Shown: positions 51,549-61,650, numbered from the stretch's first letter. The stretch is 64,000 bases of DNA from Apiotrichum sp. Y4204 (GCA_025531455.1 JAMYHL010000018.1:434001-498000); one strand, 5' to 3'. Program-made: numbers and translations. Notes: a model not told the origin generated them from the sequence alone.

Positions 51549-52211
51549 GCATTCCGAACAAGATTATACGGCTGTTAAGGACGCGCCGGCTTCAACAAGA
51601 GTATGTGCTCTACTGTACCATCATCCAAAAGGATTTGCCTGCTGAGATTGTTTTGCAGTAAGGAAGCTTCTCCACGTCCAAGTGTGTTTTAGCTACAGCT
51701 GTTCAGATGTTCTCTCTGGCAAGAGGAACAGCTTCTAATGTCCCCCTGCTGTGCACTATGCATGCACAGGAGGTGCGAGAGGGCGGACAGGACAGCTACG
51801 TGATGATTCCTGGTGATTACTGCTTTTCGCTCACAGCAAGAACTCTGGGGAGGTCCGTCTTTAACACGTTCATCAATGCAGCTCCATGGGTGTCGCGATG
51901 GGACTTCACAGCATTTTAAACCTCCGGGCCGCTCACCCAGGACCAGCCAGGACGTGTGGTTACATCGATGTGCTCTGCGGAGTTCCCGCTTTAGCGTTGT
52001 GGACAATTCGCACATGCTTAACCTGCAAATCATGTTACTGGTGTGTGGCAGTTCACAAGTGCCACAACCACCACGCCAATCAACCGCTAATCATGCGCTA
52101 ATCTTCGTCAACACTCTCAACAGATACAGCAGTCAACATGCAACACTTTGTGCATTTGTGCATCTCAAACCTTCCTCTCCGTAACACTTGCAATAAAGTC
52201 TGCAGCAGCCC

Positions 52212-52216
52212 AAAAA
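52212..52216 (-). terminator. RNA polymerase III terminator for tRNA-Asp
   Basis: TTTTT on the minus strand beginning 5 nt past the tRNA 3' end, the usual Pol III stop position. Confidence 0.7.
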
Positions 52217-52220
52217 GTTT

Positions 52221-52303
52221 CTCTCAATCGGAGAATTGAACTCCGGTCTCCCGCGGTCATGTTAGATGACAAGCGAGCATACTAGCCACTATACGAATTG
52301 AGA
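52221..52303 (-). tRNA. tRNA-Asp (anticodon GUC) with an 11-nt intron
   Basis: On the minus strand the acceptor stem TCTCAAT/ATTGAGA pairs perfectly, with discriminator G. The D arm is GTATAGTGGCTAGTAT. The anticodon stem CTCGC/GCGGG has one G-U pair. The loop TTGTCA followed by C gives anticodon GUC. The variable loop is AGACC-like and the T arm is CGGAG-TTCAATT-CTCCG. Removing 52256-52266 (11 nt at position 37/38) gives a 72-nt mature tRNA. The A box (TATAGTGGCTAG) and B box (AGTTCAATTC) are intact. Confidence 0.85.
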
Positions 52304-53090
52304 CGCTATATTTTTCACTTTGAAGGAATGTTCAAGAGTCAAGTGGCAATTGTCAAACGCAAGGGAGCTGATTGCATTTGTGAAGATGAAATGCTGGCAC
52401 GCTTCTGGGCGTTGCTGAAGATCAGATCCTTTTGTCGGGCGTCAACGAGGCAGGCGCAAATGACACGGTCCTCAGGCGGGGAGAACGCTCAACTCAGTGA
52501 GGTGGGTGCCTCTCCCCCTTGCCCTCCTGGTGTGTTAAATTGCAAGACTGCCTACCGCCCCTCGCTCTGTATGAGCTGGGGCGGAGTCCGTCCTCGGCTC
52601 TAAGCTCTATTCCCGCAATCCTTTTGAAACTGCACCGCTACCTGCGGGGTATTATCATATCCATTTATCTGCTGATACGCTAGGGAGAGCAGAGTAATAG
52701 CTTTCGAGAGTTCATATTGTCAGATCTGTTTGCCACCTTGATGTCGACTCATCTTATCCTCCTGGCGCATAATCTAGGAAGGGTTCTGCTGTTCGCAGAT
52801 TGAAAGGTACGCGAGTTGGGTTCTATACGATGTGAGTCAGTATGGTTCCTATCTTCCACACTAACGAATAGTCAAATTTAGATGGGTTCATAGTAAGGAC
52901 CAAGATCTGCGCTTCTCTGATGTCACTGGGCACTAATTTTCGTCGTTTACATTACCTCTGCCAAAGGTGAGCAGCTGGAGTTTGGACTGAGCTCAATCTC
53001 AACATTATCGGGTTAGCGGGAGACATACAGGCCCAGATGAGGTCAAGGCTGAGCTGGTCTGGTGCAAGCGGGGCTGCACGTTTTTAACGT
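52304..53090. other. Non-coding stretch carrying one arm of an inverted repeat
   Basis: No gene recognised. It includes the left arm (52531-52614) of the inverted repeat described below. Confidence 0.5.
52531..52614 (+). repeat. Inverted repeat, left arm
   Basis: About 80 bp matching the reverse complement of 53590-53674. The best-conserved core, CCGCCCCTCGCTCTGTATGAG, is followed by TGGGGCGGAGTC and GTCCTCGGCTCTA. Differences are scattered single bases. The arms lie about 1.06 kb apart. Confidence 0.8.
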
Positions 53091-53410
53091 TCCCCCAGGG
53101 CTGAGGACAAACTCGCGATAGGCAGGTCAAGGTCGGTGCCTCCTTTGTTGCATGAGTGGCCACAGCGTGTACGCGTGTCCGTCCGTGGCTTGCCGTACCA
53201 TTGGCTGTGGGCAAAGTACTTCTAGCCTACTTATACGTACCTCGTCGCAGGCCGTTCACCATTGTCACTCTTCTCAGTTCAAACTGCGAACAAACAAACA
53301 TCACTAAATGTAGGCACAGTAAAGGGGCACCATTTGGCTTTTTACCCATGTTTTTGAGAGTAGTCCCCTCCTCTTTGAATGCAATTTCTTGTATTGTTTA
53401 CATTGTACAG
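53091..53410 (+). repeat. Diverged direct repeat, copy 1 (~300 bp)
   Basis: Landmarks in order: CTGAGGACAAACTC, AGGTCGGTG, CATGAGTGGCC(A/G)CAGCG, CGCGTGTCCGT, TACCATT(G/A)GCT, CTTCTAG, CAGTTCAAACTG, ACAAACAAACATC, GGCACAG, then TTTGAATGCAATTTC and ATTGTTTA. The same landmarks recur at 53607-53975. No protein is recognised in either copy. Confidence 0.7.
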
Positions 53411-53589
53411 ACTGTCCGTAGCCATACAGTAAACACCTAAGGTGTTATGTGGTCGTCCTGTCTCCCTGACGGCTTCACCATGTGGGTGCTCACTGAACGG
53501 CTGTAGCGTGTCACAAGTGTCCTGTGTCAGCAGACAAATTGTTATGATAATACGCTTCAGACCACCGTGCAGCTCAAAGCGGAGGGTAG

Positions 53590-53674
53590 GAATAGAGGCC
53601 TAGAGCCGAGGACAGACTCCGCCCCAACTCATACAGAGCGAGGGGCGGCCAGGCAGTCCTGGAATTCAACACGC
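53590..53674 (-). repeat. Inverted repeat, right arm
   Basis: Reverse-complement partner of 52531-52614. It overlaps the start of the second direct-repeat copy. Confidence 0.8.
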
Positions 53675-53975
53675 AGGCTACGGTAGGAGGGTCGAGGTCG
53701 GTGTCTCCGTTCTTACATGAGTGGCCGCAGCGCGTGCGCGTGTCCGTGGCCCACATACCATTAGCTCTGAGCAATGTCCTTCTAGTCTTCCGCACCCCCC
53801 CTCACATGCCGCCTACGATTTCCGCCCTTTTCAGCTCAAGCTGGGGACAAAACAAACCCAAAGCAATGTCGGCACAGCTGAAGTCCCACGTTCTGGCTCG
53901 TTGCCCAACTATCGCAGAACACTCTCCGCTGCTTCAAATGCAATTTCGCGTTACATTGTTTATCCTTGACGCGTA
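53607..53975 (+). repeat. Diverged direct repeat, copy 2 (~300-370 bp)
   Basis: Second copy of the 53091-53410 unit, about 540 bp downstream in the same orientation. It carries an extra ~50 bp near its start, in the part shared with the inverted-repeat arm. Confidence 0.7.
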
Positions 53976-54257
53976 AAGAACTTTGTTGTCTACTGTGCCT
54001 CTCCGTAGCGGTATCTTCTACACATAGCTAAAGCTTTATATCAGTAGCGACCATTAACTTGGTCAGTGTGTTGCGCCCCCTTCGTCCTCTTACTATATCT
54101 TCCTTACCGACCTTCCCCTTCTTTGCTTTTCCCCCACCCTCTTCAACGTCAGCACGTCAACGGACTTTGATATCCCTCGCCCTTCAATGAACCTCCCCCC
54201 CACTTATAACTATGCCTTGTCATTAACTTTTTATTGATAGCTTCCACATCCTTGCAA

Positions 54258-54720
54258 CGTGAGTGTAAAGACTTTTAACCGCGACTAGACAGTCACTGAC
54301 GCGGCCCTGTCCCCTCGAGTCTTCACACAATCGTGCGTGAACAAGAGTTTGCGGCCCTCGTCTCAGCCATGCAAGACTTATGGGACTGTATAAAGCGCGA
54401 CGATGAAGAAGACATCATTGAGTACATGAAGCGTATCGGCAATAAAAGGTGAGTACAGCGACCTCCCCCTTCCTGTTGAGGCTGGAGTCGCATTTCACCG
54501 CGACATCGTGGTAGTACTCGACAACACCTTCGAGGTGTATCCTGCACCTGACGGTACTACCGAGAGTCCGTTATGGGTGCGGCATCAGCCTCCCGCCAAG
54601 TATTCGGCGGATGCTGGCGGAAACTCTGGGAGCTCACCATCCCCCTTCTTCGCCATAAACCCCCTTCGTCTCGTCAGTGTGAGTGTTGAGTCCTTCGACG
54701 TCGGGTTAGACTGTCACTGA
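54258..54720 (+). pseudogene. Truncated OTU-domain gene copy (upstream tandem copy)
   Basis: A partial duplicate of the OTU-domain gene that follows. An intron-like GTGAGTG lead (54260 onward) matches the same element before copy 2 (54679 onward). Next come the middle of the OTU fold (REQEFAALV...DDEEDIIEYMKR) and the IVVVLD...EVYPAPDGTTESPLWVRH strand region. The part that should carry the catalytic Asp-Gly-Asn-Cys motif is deleted, and the terminal His-Tyr segment is replaced by unrelated sequence with a stop at about 54718. The two halves are joined only if the 10 bases 54449-54458 (GTGAGTACAG) are ignored. This cannot encode an active OTU protease. Confidence 0.65.
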
Positions 54721-54733
54721 CGTGAACAGCAGG

Positions 54734-56411
54734 ATGACGAGCAAAATGACGGGCGAAAAAACAGATTGCGACACAGCCCTCGCCATCTGCAACCTAAAGC
54801 TGGCTTTGGTGCGCCCGGACGGCAACTGCCAACCCCGCGCTCTCGCCGACCAGCTCTATGGCGACAAGAAGCTCCACGCCGTCGTACGTGAACAGGCGTT
54901 GGCCGCGCTCTTCGCGACGCCGGAGGACTTCTTTAACTGTATGGAGTTCGACGACGAAGAAGACGTCATCGATTACATGGAGCGACCTCGCTCTTCTTCT
55001 TGCCGCCGGAGTCGCGTTCCAGCGCGACATCGTGGTCGTACTCGACGAAACCGTCGAGGTGTATCCGGCACCTGGCGGGACTACAGAGAGTCCGTTGTGG
55101 GTGCGGCACCACTTCCCAACGCCCCATTACGACTCGATCCGCCTGGTCGATAGAGACCCCCGCGTCCCGTCCTCTATTCCGCGAGAGCTAGCCGAAACCC
55201 TGCGAGCTCGGCTTCGAGCCGCAGCGGGCATCAGCAAGGAGGGGAGCGCCCCAATTCCGCCCCCCACCGCGCCATCAGCCGGCATCACCCCGGCGGCAGC
55301 GGGCCAGTGCTCGACCGACGCCCCTTCCGCAGTCGAGCATCTCAACGTCCCGGGCTTCGGCGACTCGGACGAGTCCGATGAGGAGCTGACCGACCTCAGC
55401 TTCTCGGACTCGAGCAGCACCGACTCGCTGCTCGAGTCCAGCGACGACGGCGACGTGTCCGACTCGTCAGACCTGACGGAGGTTAGCGACTCGGAGTTTT
55501 CAGACTTTACTTCCGGCGGGGCGAGCGAGTACGTCCCCTGCTCGGACTCTGATTCCGACTCCGACTTCGACTTCCCCGCCCCGCGTCGCTGGGTGAAGAA
55601 GGCAGCTTGTGCTAAATTCCCCGAGTGTACTCAAGCTCCTTCCCACGGGTTCTCGCCGCCTTCCCCCGGACCCGACGCGCCCTACCAGCACCCCGAGCTC
55701 CAGATGCCGTCTTCCTGCCGGGAGCAGTACCCGGAATGGCGGGCTACCAACTACTTCGCCGAGCTGCCCGCCGGCCAGCAGGCGTCTCGCGCAACCAGTT
55801 TGATGCCATTATGGCCAAACTGGAGGAGGACCCGACGACATGTGAGCCCTGGAGGCGCGTCTTCGCCGGCGAAACCGTGTTGGCCAGCCGCGAACAGTCG
55901 CGGGAGGAGCTCTTCCGCGCATTCGTTGCGTACGTCAACCCCCGGCTCCTCAAGAGCCTTCTCGACACCACCCCCGACAGCGACTTCGCTGGAGGCCATC
56001 GGCGCCCTCCCGACGGAGGACCGCGATCGGAGCCTCACCTACCTGAGGCTGCTTTTCCGCCCCACCAAAGCCAACCAGGTGTGCTCTGGCCACACCAGAT
56101 TGGCCCGGGAGCGGATGAACAAGCACCACAGGTGGTGGGCCGGGGTCAAGGTCAAACGACTGTAGAAGAGGCTGCGACTCGGCATCCATTCGGAAGAGGA
56201 GGCCCGCGTTGTCAAGGCAGCAGGACAGCTCGCCGACGATGCCGGCAAATGCGCTTTGCAACTTGGCCGCATAAAGGCAGAATATCTTTCTGGCTCCTTA
56301 TCGCCTGGTTGGCAGCTAGTAGAGGTGTTGTTTGCAACACTCGGCACCCTTTGCTATCCCGGATTCGATCTCGCTTTACGTTGGCGGCCGTGTGCAGCCC
56401 CCCTTCATTAA
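54734..56411 (+). pseudogene. OTU-family cysteine protease (deubiquitinase fold) gene, frame-disrupted
   Basis: OTU enzymes cleave ubiquitin or ubiquitin-like chains with a Cys-His-Asp site. The N-terminal 84 codons match well: RPDGNCQPRALADQLYG with catalytic Cys codon 54827-54829, then HAVVREQALAAL and DDEEDVIDYM. The domain's second half is in another frame: AGVAFQRDIVVVLDE, then HYDSIRLVD with the catalytic-type His at 55125. A Ser/Asp/Glu-rich acidic tail follows (55350-55580). At least two more frame changes occur (near 55790 and 55988) and an in-frame TAG lies at 56163. The last frame, ending EVLFATLGTLCYPGFDL, closes at 56411. No intron with valid signals repairs these breaks, so decay is the simplest reading. 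Position 54734 is the best ATG. A mobile-element origin is possible but unproven. Confidence 0.72.
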
Positions 56412-57490
56412 ATCGTGCAACCTCGATGATGATGATATTCGTCCTCGCCTATTGAGACGCATGCAATATCCAGCGAGGTCGTAGATCGCTCGACTCTTCC
56501 TCCAAGCCACCGGAACGCCGAGATAAAAGCTCGAATGGAGGCACAGTTGGCTTGCAAGACGCCCGCTGAGAAGCGGGCCCGCATCCATCGCACCAACGAG
56601 TTCAAAACGTGCTCTCGGGAGCGCCGCAGCTGCTCGCTTGGCCAAGCAGGAGCGCAAGGTTGCTCGCGCCGCCAAACGCCAGCGCAAGGCACAAGGCTTC
56701 AGGAGAAGGAAAGTTGGCTACCCCCTTCGACTGCCCCCCATCAATGCCCCTCTGCACGACTCCGCACTCCGTACTTCGCATGCCCCCCCAGCTCCTTCAG
56801 CCGTTGCGAATCCCCCATCGCAAGAACTCACGCGCTCGCCGACCCGCCCCGTCCTTCCCCCCCCCCCCCCCCCCCGGGCCGCGAGGCAGAAGCAGCAAAG
56901 AATACTACCTTGGAACGCGCAAAGGCAATGCAAGCTCCCATCAAACGCAAGAATCCTGCCTGTCTGGCGAAGTCTACTGCTGGGCAGAGGGCAAATCGCT
57001 CGACGCAGACAAGGAGGCGGCGGAGCGTGCCAAGACAACCATGCGCAGGCCCAGCCCAAATACCTCGCTTGCGAGACTTTCGAGCCTCCTAAGGCTTGGC
57101 GTGCCCTTCTCGGTCGCAGAACAGCGACGTTTACCGCGTCGGGCGAAGTACGCGGCGGACAAGGCGCAGAAGGAGGAAGAAGGCGTGCACAACTCCGACG
57201 ACGAGACCGCGGAGGGCGTCCGCAAGGATAAGCCAAGCGCCAAAGGCTCGGGCGCAAACCTTCCGAAGCGAAGCGGGCTCGCTTTGATGGCCAGAACGAG
57301 GCGCGGCGGACAAAAAACGCCGCAAGGGCGACGAGGACCGAGGACATCAGCAGCAGCGACAACGACACCGATACCGCTACCGACGACACCAATGCACCGT
57401 CAACTAAGCGTCGTCGTTCTATGTCGAAAGGCGCTGCGCGTGTCAAGCACGGAGACGAGTTTTGTCTTGGCGGCTGTATAATAGAAATAT
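56412..57490 (+). pseudogene. Decayed continuation: Lys/Arg/Glu-rich coding remnants
   Basis: Protein-like segments appear in changing frames on the plus strand. MEAQLACKTPAEKRARIHR is at 56535, and LAKQERKVARAAKRQRKAQG follows near 56638. SLDADKEAAERAKTTM is near 57000, AKYAADKAQKEEEGVHNSDD near 57145, and a final acidic/basic stretch (SSSDNDTDTATDDTNAPSTK near 57350) ends at a TAG near 57490. The composition resembles nuclear coiled-coil proteins. A C19 homopolymer (56857-56875) interrupts it and may cause one frame change. Whether this belonged to the OTU gene or a neighbour cannot be told from the sequence. Confidence 0.45.
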
Positions 57491-59168
57491 AGCAAGTTGT
57501 TGGGTGACGCGAGACGGCTTGCAAGCTGCCGGAAGAGTTTTCCGGTTCTGCATGTTGTTATCGGTCAACGAAGACACGAGGTCGGATAGGGAACGGGCCG
57601 AAGGGACGAATCTTGTCGCGGAAGGTCCTGTCGCAGCCAGATATCGCCAGTCGAGAAATGGTTCACGGGCTATCTGAGGGAAGGCATCCGATGAGTGGCT
57701 TGTGTGCACGGTCGATTGGTTTAAAAGAGACGCTGTCAGTTCAGGCAACACCTGTAGAACGACGGTCAATAGCTAGCACCAGTGCCAGCGTGCGTGCTCA
57801 AATAGTTGCGTGCCCGTCTTCCTCCTCCGAGAAGGTAGCGACTCCGCACATGGGTTCAGATCACACGCACGATTGGCAGCTGAGAGCAAGAGTTTGAAGT
57901 AATCAGAGAACTGGAGGGACACAAGCTGGGGACTGTTCATGTCCTCGTACTGGAATGGAGGCGAGGGTGGTGGCATGAGGAGAAGTTGATAGATCGTGAG
58001 CTTGAAAGAGAACATGAGAGATGAGAGAGTTGAGAGAATCGAGAGAGGGAAGGTGGATGCCAGTGTTGTCTCGAAATGTCCGGAAATCCATGGCACCCTC
58101 AGGGCTCGGGTAGCTCGGGTATCACCTCGGCACTCGGCTTTCCCCTCGGCTAGACTATCCAGCTTTTCCGGTCGGCACTCGTCCAATCAGTCTTGTGCGA
58201 ATGGCTTTTGGATCTCGACGATTTCATAATTTCTCCGACCCCGCGCATGGGTCATTGCGTCCAATGCATGCGATGGGCGAGATTTTGCGGGCTTCGGCAT
58301 CGGGAGCTGATGAGACCGGACTAATGACTGTGTGCACGTGTGCGGCGCGGGGCATGCGGAGCCCGCTGACCCCGGAAGGAGCTCCTCGGCCGGGACATTC
58401 CACCGATCAACGGCCGAGTTGTAGAGCTGGCTGTGGATCAGTCTCGGATCGACCGTCGGATCGCGGAAGCGGGACTCGTCTATCATAGAAATCAGACCGA
58501 GTCGTATCGATGTGGCTAGATTTCCGTATCTAGTACGAGGAGGAGGGCCCTAATTGGCGTTGACAGTTTGCCTGTCGGACCTCGAGCCAAGGATTGCCAC
58601 AGCCTGCAGTTGTTGTTCAGGTGAAAGTAATTCTGATTCGTTGATTTGAAAAACTGTTAATGTTCAGTCACGGGTATTAGGAATTGGTGTTTATTAGATA
58701 AGGGTGAAAAGTTGGTGGCACCACCCAGATATCGAAAGTGCCACATTCGAGCTTTTCATCTCCTTCTGAGACCACATGTTCCGTAGATATTTCCGTCTTA
58801 CGCATGCATCACACATCATGAAGCCTGGAAACTTTGCAGGGGACACTGTATGCATGTTCCTAAAACACACAGCGTCTTTGAAACGTGAATGCGTATGCAT
58901 TGGCTGCGAAGATGACTCATCACTGTGGGGCTCGAACACGGGGATGGGAGTTGACTCTAACTTCCGTCTCCCGTCTCTGCGGCCGCTTTTTCTTTGTTCT
59001 GCTCCTTTCTGGCTGCTCGCTGCTCGCTGCTCTGTTCCCTGGCTGCTTTGGCTCCTTCATTACTGCTCCATTTGCTCCCGCTTCCGCACTCTGAGAAGTG
59101 CTTCATAATGCCTACAATCCTTCATACTATGCAAGTTTGACGCGATTTCCTGTTGAACTGTGCGTCTT
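57491..59168. other. Intergenic region between the decayed OTU region and HSP60
   Basis: No supported gene in 1.68 kb. A tRNA B-box lookalike near 58926 on the minus strand lacks a foldable T stem. The last ~150 bases before 59169 should hold the HSP60 3' UTR. Confidence 0.5.
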
Positions 59169-61102
59169 TTACATCATGGGCATCCCGCCCATACCCGGCA
59201 TACCGCCGCCCATGCCCGGCATAGGGGCTTCTTTTTCACCATCGACAACGCACGCTTCCGAGGTGGTGAGAAGGGAGGCAACACCCGAGGCGTCGACAAG
59301 GGCGGTACGGACGACCTTGAGGGGGTCGAGAATACCGGCGGAGATCATGTCGCGGTACTGCGAGGTGGCGGCGTCGTAGCCCCAGTTGAACTTGTCGGCA
59401 GCGACGAACTCGTCCGAGAGGAGACGGCCAACAACAACAGAACCCTCCTCACCGGCGTTGTCGACAATGGTACGGACAGGGCGGCGGATGGCGTTGCGGA
59501 TGATGGAGACACCGAGCTTCTGGTCAAAGTTGTCGACCTGGATCGCGTCGAGCTGGGCCGAGGCCTTGACGAGGGCAGTTCCACCACCGGGAACGATACC
59601 CTCCTCGACGGCAGCGCGGGTAGCGTTGAGGGCGTCGTCGTAGCGGTCCTTCTTCTCACCGACCTCAACCTCGGACGAGCCACCGACCTTGATGACGGCA
59701 ACACCGCCGCTGAGCTTGGCGAGACGCTCCTGGAGCTTGGTGCGGTCGTACTCCGAGGTGGAGGCGTCGGAGATCACGCCACGGATCTGCTCGCAGCGGG
59801 CGGTGATGTTGGCCTTGTCGCCCTCACCGTTGAGGATGATGGTGTCGTCCTTGGTGATGGTGACCGAGCCGGTCGAGCCGAACATGTCGGGGGTAGCCTT
59901 GTCGAGCTTGATGTCGAGCTCCTCGGTGAAGACGGTGCCGCCGGTGAGGATGGCAATGTCGCCAAGGATCGACTTGCGGTTGTCACCGAAGCCGGGGGCC
60001 TTGACGGCAGCGATAGAGAGCTGGCCACGGAGCTTGTTGATGATGATGGCAGCAAGGGCCTCACCGTCAACGTCCTCGGCAATGACGAGGAGGGGGCGAC
60101 GGGCCTGGGCGGCAATCTCGAGCGAGGGGAGGATGTCCTGGAGGGCGGAGATCTTCTTCTCGGAGAGGAGGATAAGGGGGTTCTCGAGCTCGACGCGCTG
60201 GTTCTTGGCGTCGGTGATGAAGTAGGGCGAGATGAAGCCACGGTCGAAGCGCATGCCCTCGGTGATCTCAATCTCGTCCTCAATGGTGCGGCCCTCCTTG
60301 ACGGTGATGACGCCCTCCTTGCCGACCTTCTCCATAGCCTGGGAGATGATGGCACCAACGTGCTTGTCACCGTTGGCAGAGATGGTAGCAACCTGGGCAA
60401 TCTCCTCCGAGGTGGTAATGTCACGCTTGTTGGCCTCGAGGACCTCGAGGACCTTGTCGACGGCCTTCTGGGCACCGCGACGGAGGTCCATGGGGTTGCA
60501 GCCAGCAGCAACGTTCTTGACACCCTCAGCGTAGATGGCCGACGCGAGGACAGTGGCGGTGGTGGTTCCGTCACCGGCAGTGTCGTTGGTCTTGGACGCA
60601 ACGTCCTGGACGAGGCTGAGGTTAGAGACTGTAGCAGCGCGTTAAATGTAGGTTACTCACCGGGCACCGAGGTTCTCAACCTGGTCCTTGAGGGTGATCG
60701 ACTTGGCGACCGAAACACCGTCCTTGGTGATCTTGGGGCCGCCGAACGACTGCGCTGGGAGGGTTAGTAGCTGTCAGAGGCGGGTCGGTGGGAAAACATG
60801 GAGCTTCGGGGAAAAGACCGAGGTGAGATCTCGCGCTTGTTATCCCAGCTAGAGCAGCACGAAACGGTCCACCCACGTCCCCCCACGTCCCCCCACACTA
60901 TCAGGCACTCACCGATGATCACGGTGCGGCCCTTGGGGCCGAGGGTGGCAGTGACGGCCTTGGCAAGAGTCTCGACACCCTTGAGCATGCCCTGGCGGGC
61001 CTCGTTGCCGAAGACGACGTCCTTGGAGCCCATGTTACGGCGCTGGGCCGACTGGACGAGGCGGGCAGGGCGGGGGAGAGCGGCGCGGGAACGGGCAAAC
61101 AT
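59169..61102 (-). CDS. HSP60: Mitochondrial chaperonin HSP60 (GroEL family)
   Basis: Forms the matrix chaperonin ring that folds imported proteins with HSP10 as lid. Minus-strand exons 61102-60913, 60754-60661 and 60615-59169 join in frame to 576 aa. The N-terminus is a mitochondrial presequence ([23 protein letters not shown]). The GroEL core follows: [26 protein letters not shown], and the ATPase motif [11 protein letters not shown] (catalytic-type Asp at residue 110). [22 protein letters not shown], the apical domain, and [20 protein letters not shown] come next, ending in a Gly/Met/Pro repeat tail ([12 protein letters not shown]). Codon use is the most biased in the window, consistent with high expression. 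It is divergent from HSP10 and shares its promoter. Confidence 0.97.
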
Positions 61103-61250
61103 GGCGGAGGACAGAGACGGGGGGAGAAAGTTACAAGAAAGAGAGATACAGAACGAAGCCAAGATGTATGCGGCGGGGATACAGGAGCGAGCGGCAGCAG
61201 CGGCAGCGGTTGCGACAGTGAGCCTGGCTGGGGAAAAATGGGATATGCGA

Positions 61251-61258
61251 TTCGGGAA
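61251..61258. promoter_or_regulatory. Two-unit heat-shock element (TTCGGGAA)
   Basis: TTC-nn-GAA, the minimal head-to-head pair of HSF half sites, 149 bp upstream of the HSP60 ATG. Two units alone occur by chance fairly often, so weight rests on its place beside the three-unit element. Confidence 0.45.
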
Positions 61259-61329
61259 TAGGGGGAGGGAGCAAGTCGGGGGAGGGGCGCACTAGCCGAT
61301 CACTTTAAGCTGCTTTAGCGCTACCGTGG

Positions 61330-61342
61330 GAAAGTTCCAGAA
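61330..61342. promoter_or_regulatory. Perfect three-unit heat-shock element
   Basis: GAA-AG-TTC-CA-GAA: three inverted nGAAn half sites with exact 2-nt spacing, the canonical HSF trimer site. It lies 228 bp from the HSP60 ATG and 309 bp from the HSP10 ATG. The next position in phase is TAC rather than TTC, so a fourth unit is one mismatch away. Confidence 0.8.
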
Positions 61343-61650
61343 GTTACCAGGTGGAAGATGAGAGAAAAAAAAAAAGTTGGGCTCCGTAGGCTCCGTGGAA
61401 TCCCATCCGCCAACCAGGAGCAACCGAGAATAGCCGAGATTAATTGGTGAGTGCTCACTGCACGGAGCTAAGGCGGAGCTGCGCGGAGGAGACCACGAGT
61501 CAAAAGTCAGCAAAGTCTGGCCGGAGCTCGCCATCCACTCGCTGCACGCTGCCACCGGCCACCCGCTCCCCGTCCATTCCTCATATCTCTCCCACACTTG
61601 CATTCTCTTTCTCTTCCCAAACTAGACCCCCAATCTAATCAACAAAAAAG

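Larger units (their letters stand above)
45838..52211. other. Gene-poor region with diverged local repeats
   Basis: No intact protein gene is recognisable over 6.4 kb. It is visibly less GC-rich from about 49 kb onward than the core genes. It contains a C14 homopolymer (46594-46607), a TCCTGACC decamer array (49382-49423), TTCTAGAA palindromes (50581-50596, 50667-50674), and the duplicated segments near 51.1-51.5 kb listed separately. No transposase, reverse transcriptase or terminal repeats were found. Confidence 0.5.
61103..61650. promoter_or_regulatory. Bidirectional HSP60/HSP10 promoter
   Basis: 548 bp separate the two start codons, too little for two independent long promoters with leaders. 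It contains a perfect three-unit heat-shock element near its middle and a two-unit element nearer HSP60. Both chaperonin halves are therefore positioned for joint HSF control. The HSP10-proximal side is C/T-rich, as expected for its leader. Confidence 0.75.

Noticed and set aside
46594..54000. Possible LTR retrotransposon or CRISPR-like array
   Set aside because: Searched by eye for long terminal repeats, reverse transcriptase or integrase motifs and regularly spaced repeats; only short diverged direct and inverted repeats were found, and CRISPR is not expected in a fungal nuclear genome.
56857..56875. C19 run read as a Pro-rich protein segment
   Set aside because: A homopolymer gives Pro in all frames; it says nothing about coding and may also carry sequencing length error.
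58880..58990. Minus-strand TGTTCGAGCC resembling a tRNA B box
   Set aside because: The flanking bases do not pair into a T stem and no A box lies at the right distance.
59160..60767. 535-codon plus-strand ORF across HSP60
   Set aside because: It is the exact antisense of HSP60. Strong C/G third-position bias in the real gene removes antisense stops; the product is a Val/Leu/Gly/Asp-rich shadow with no motif.
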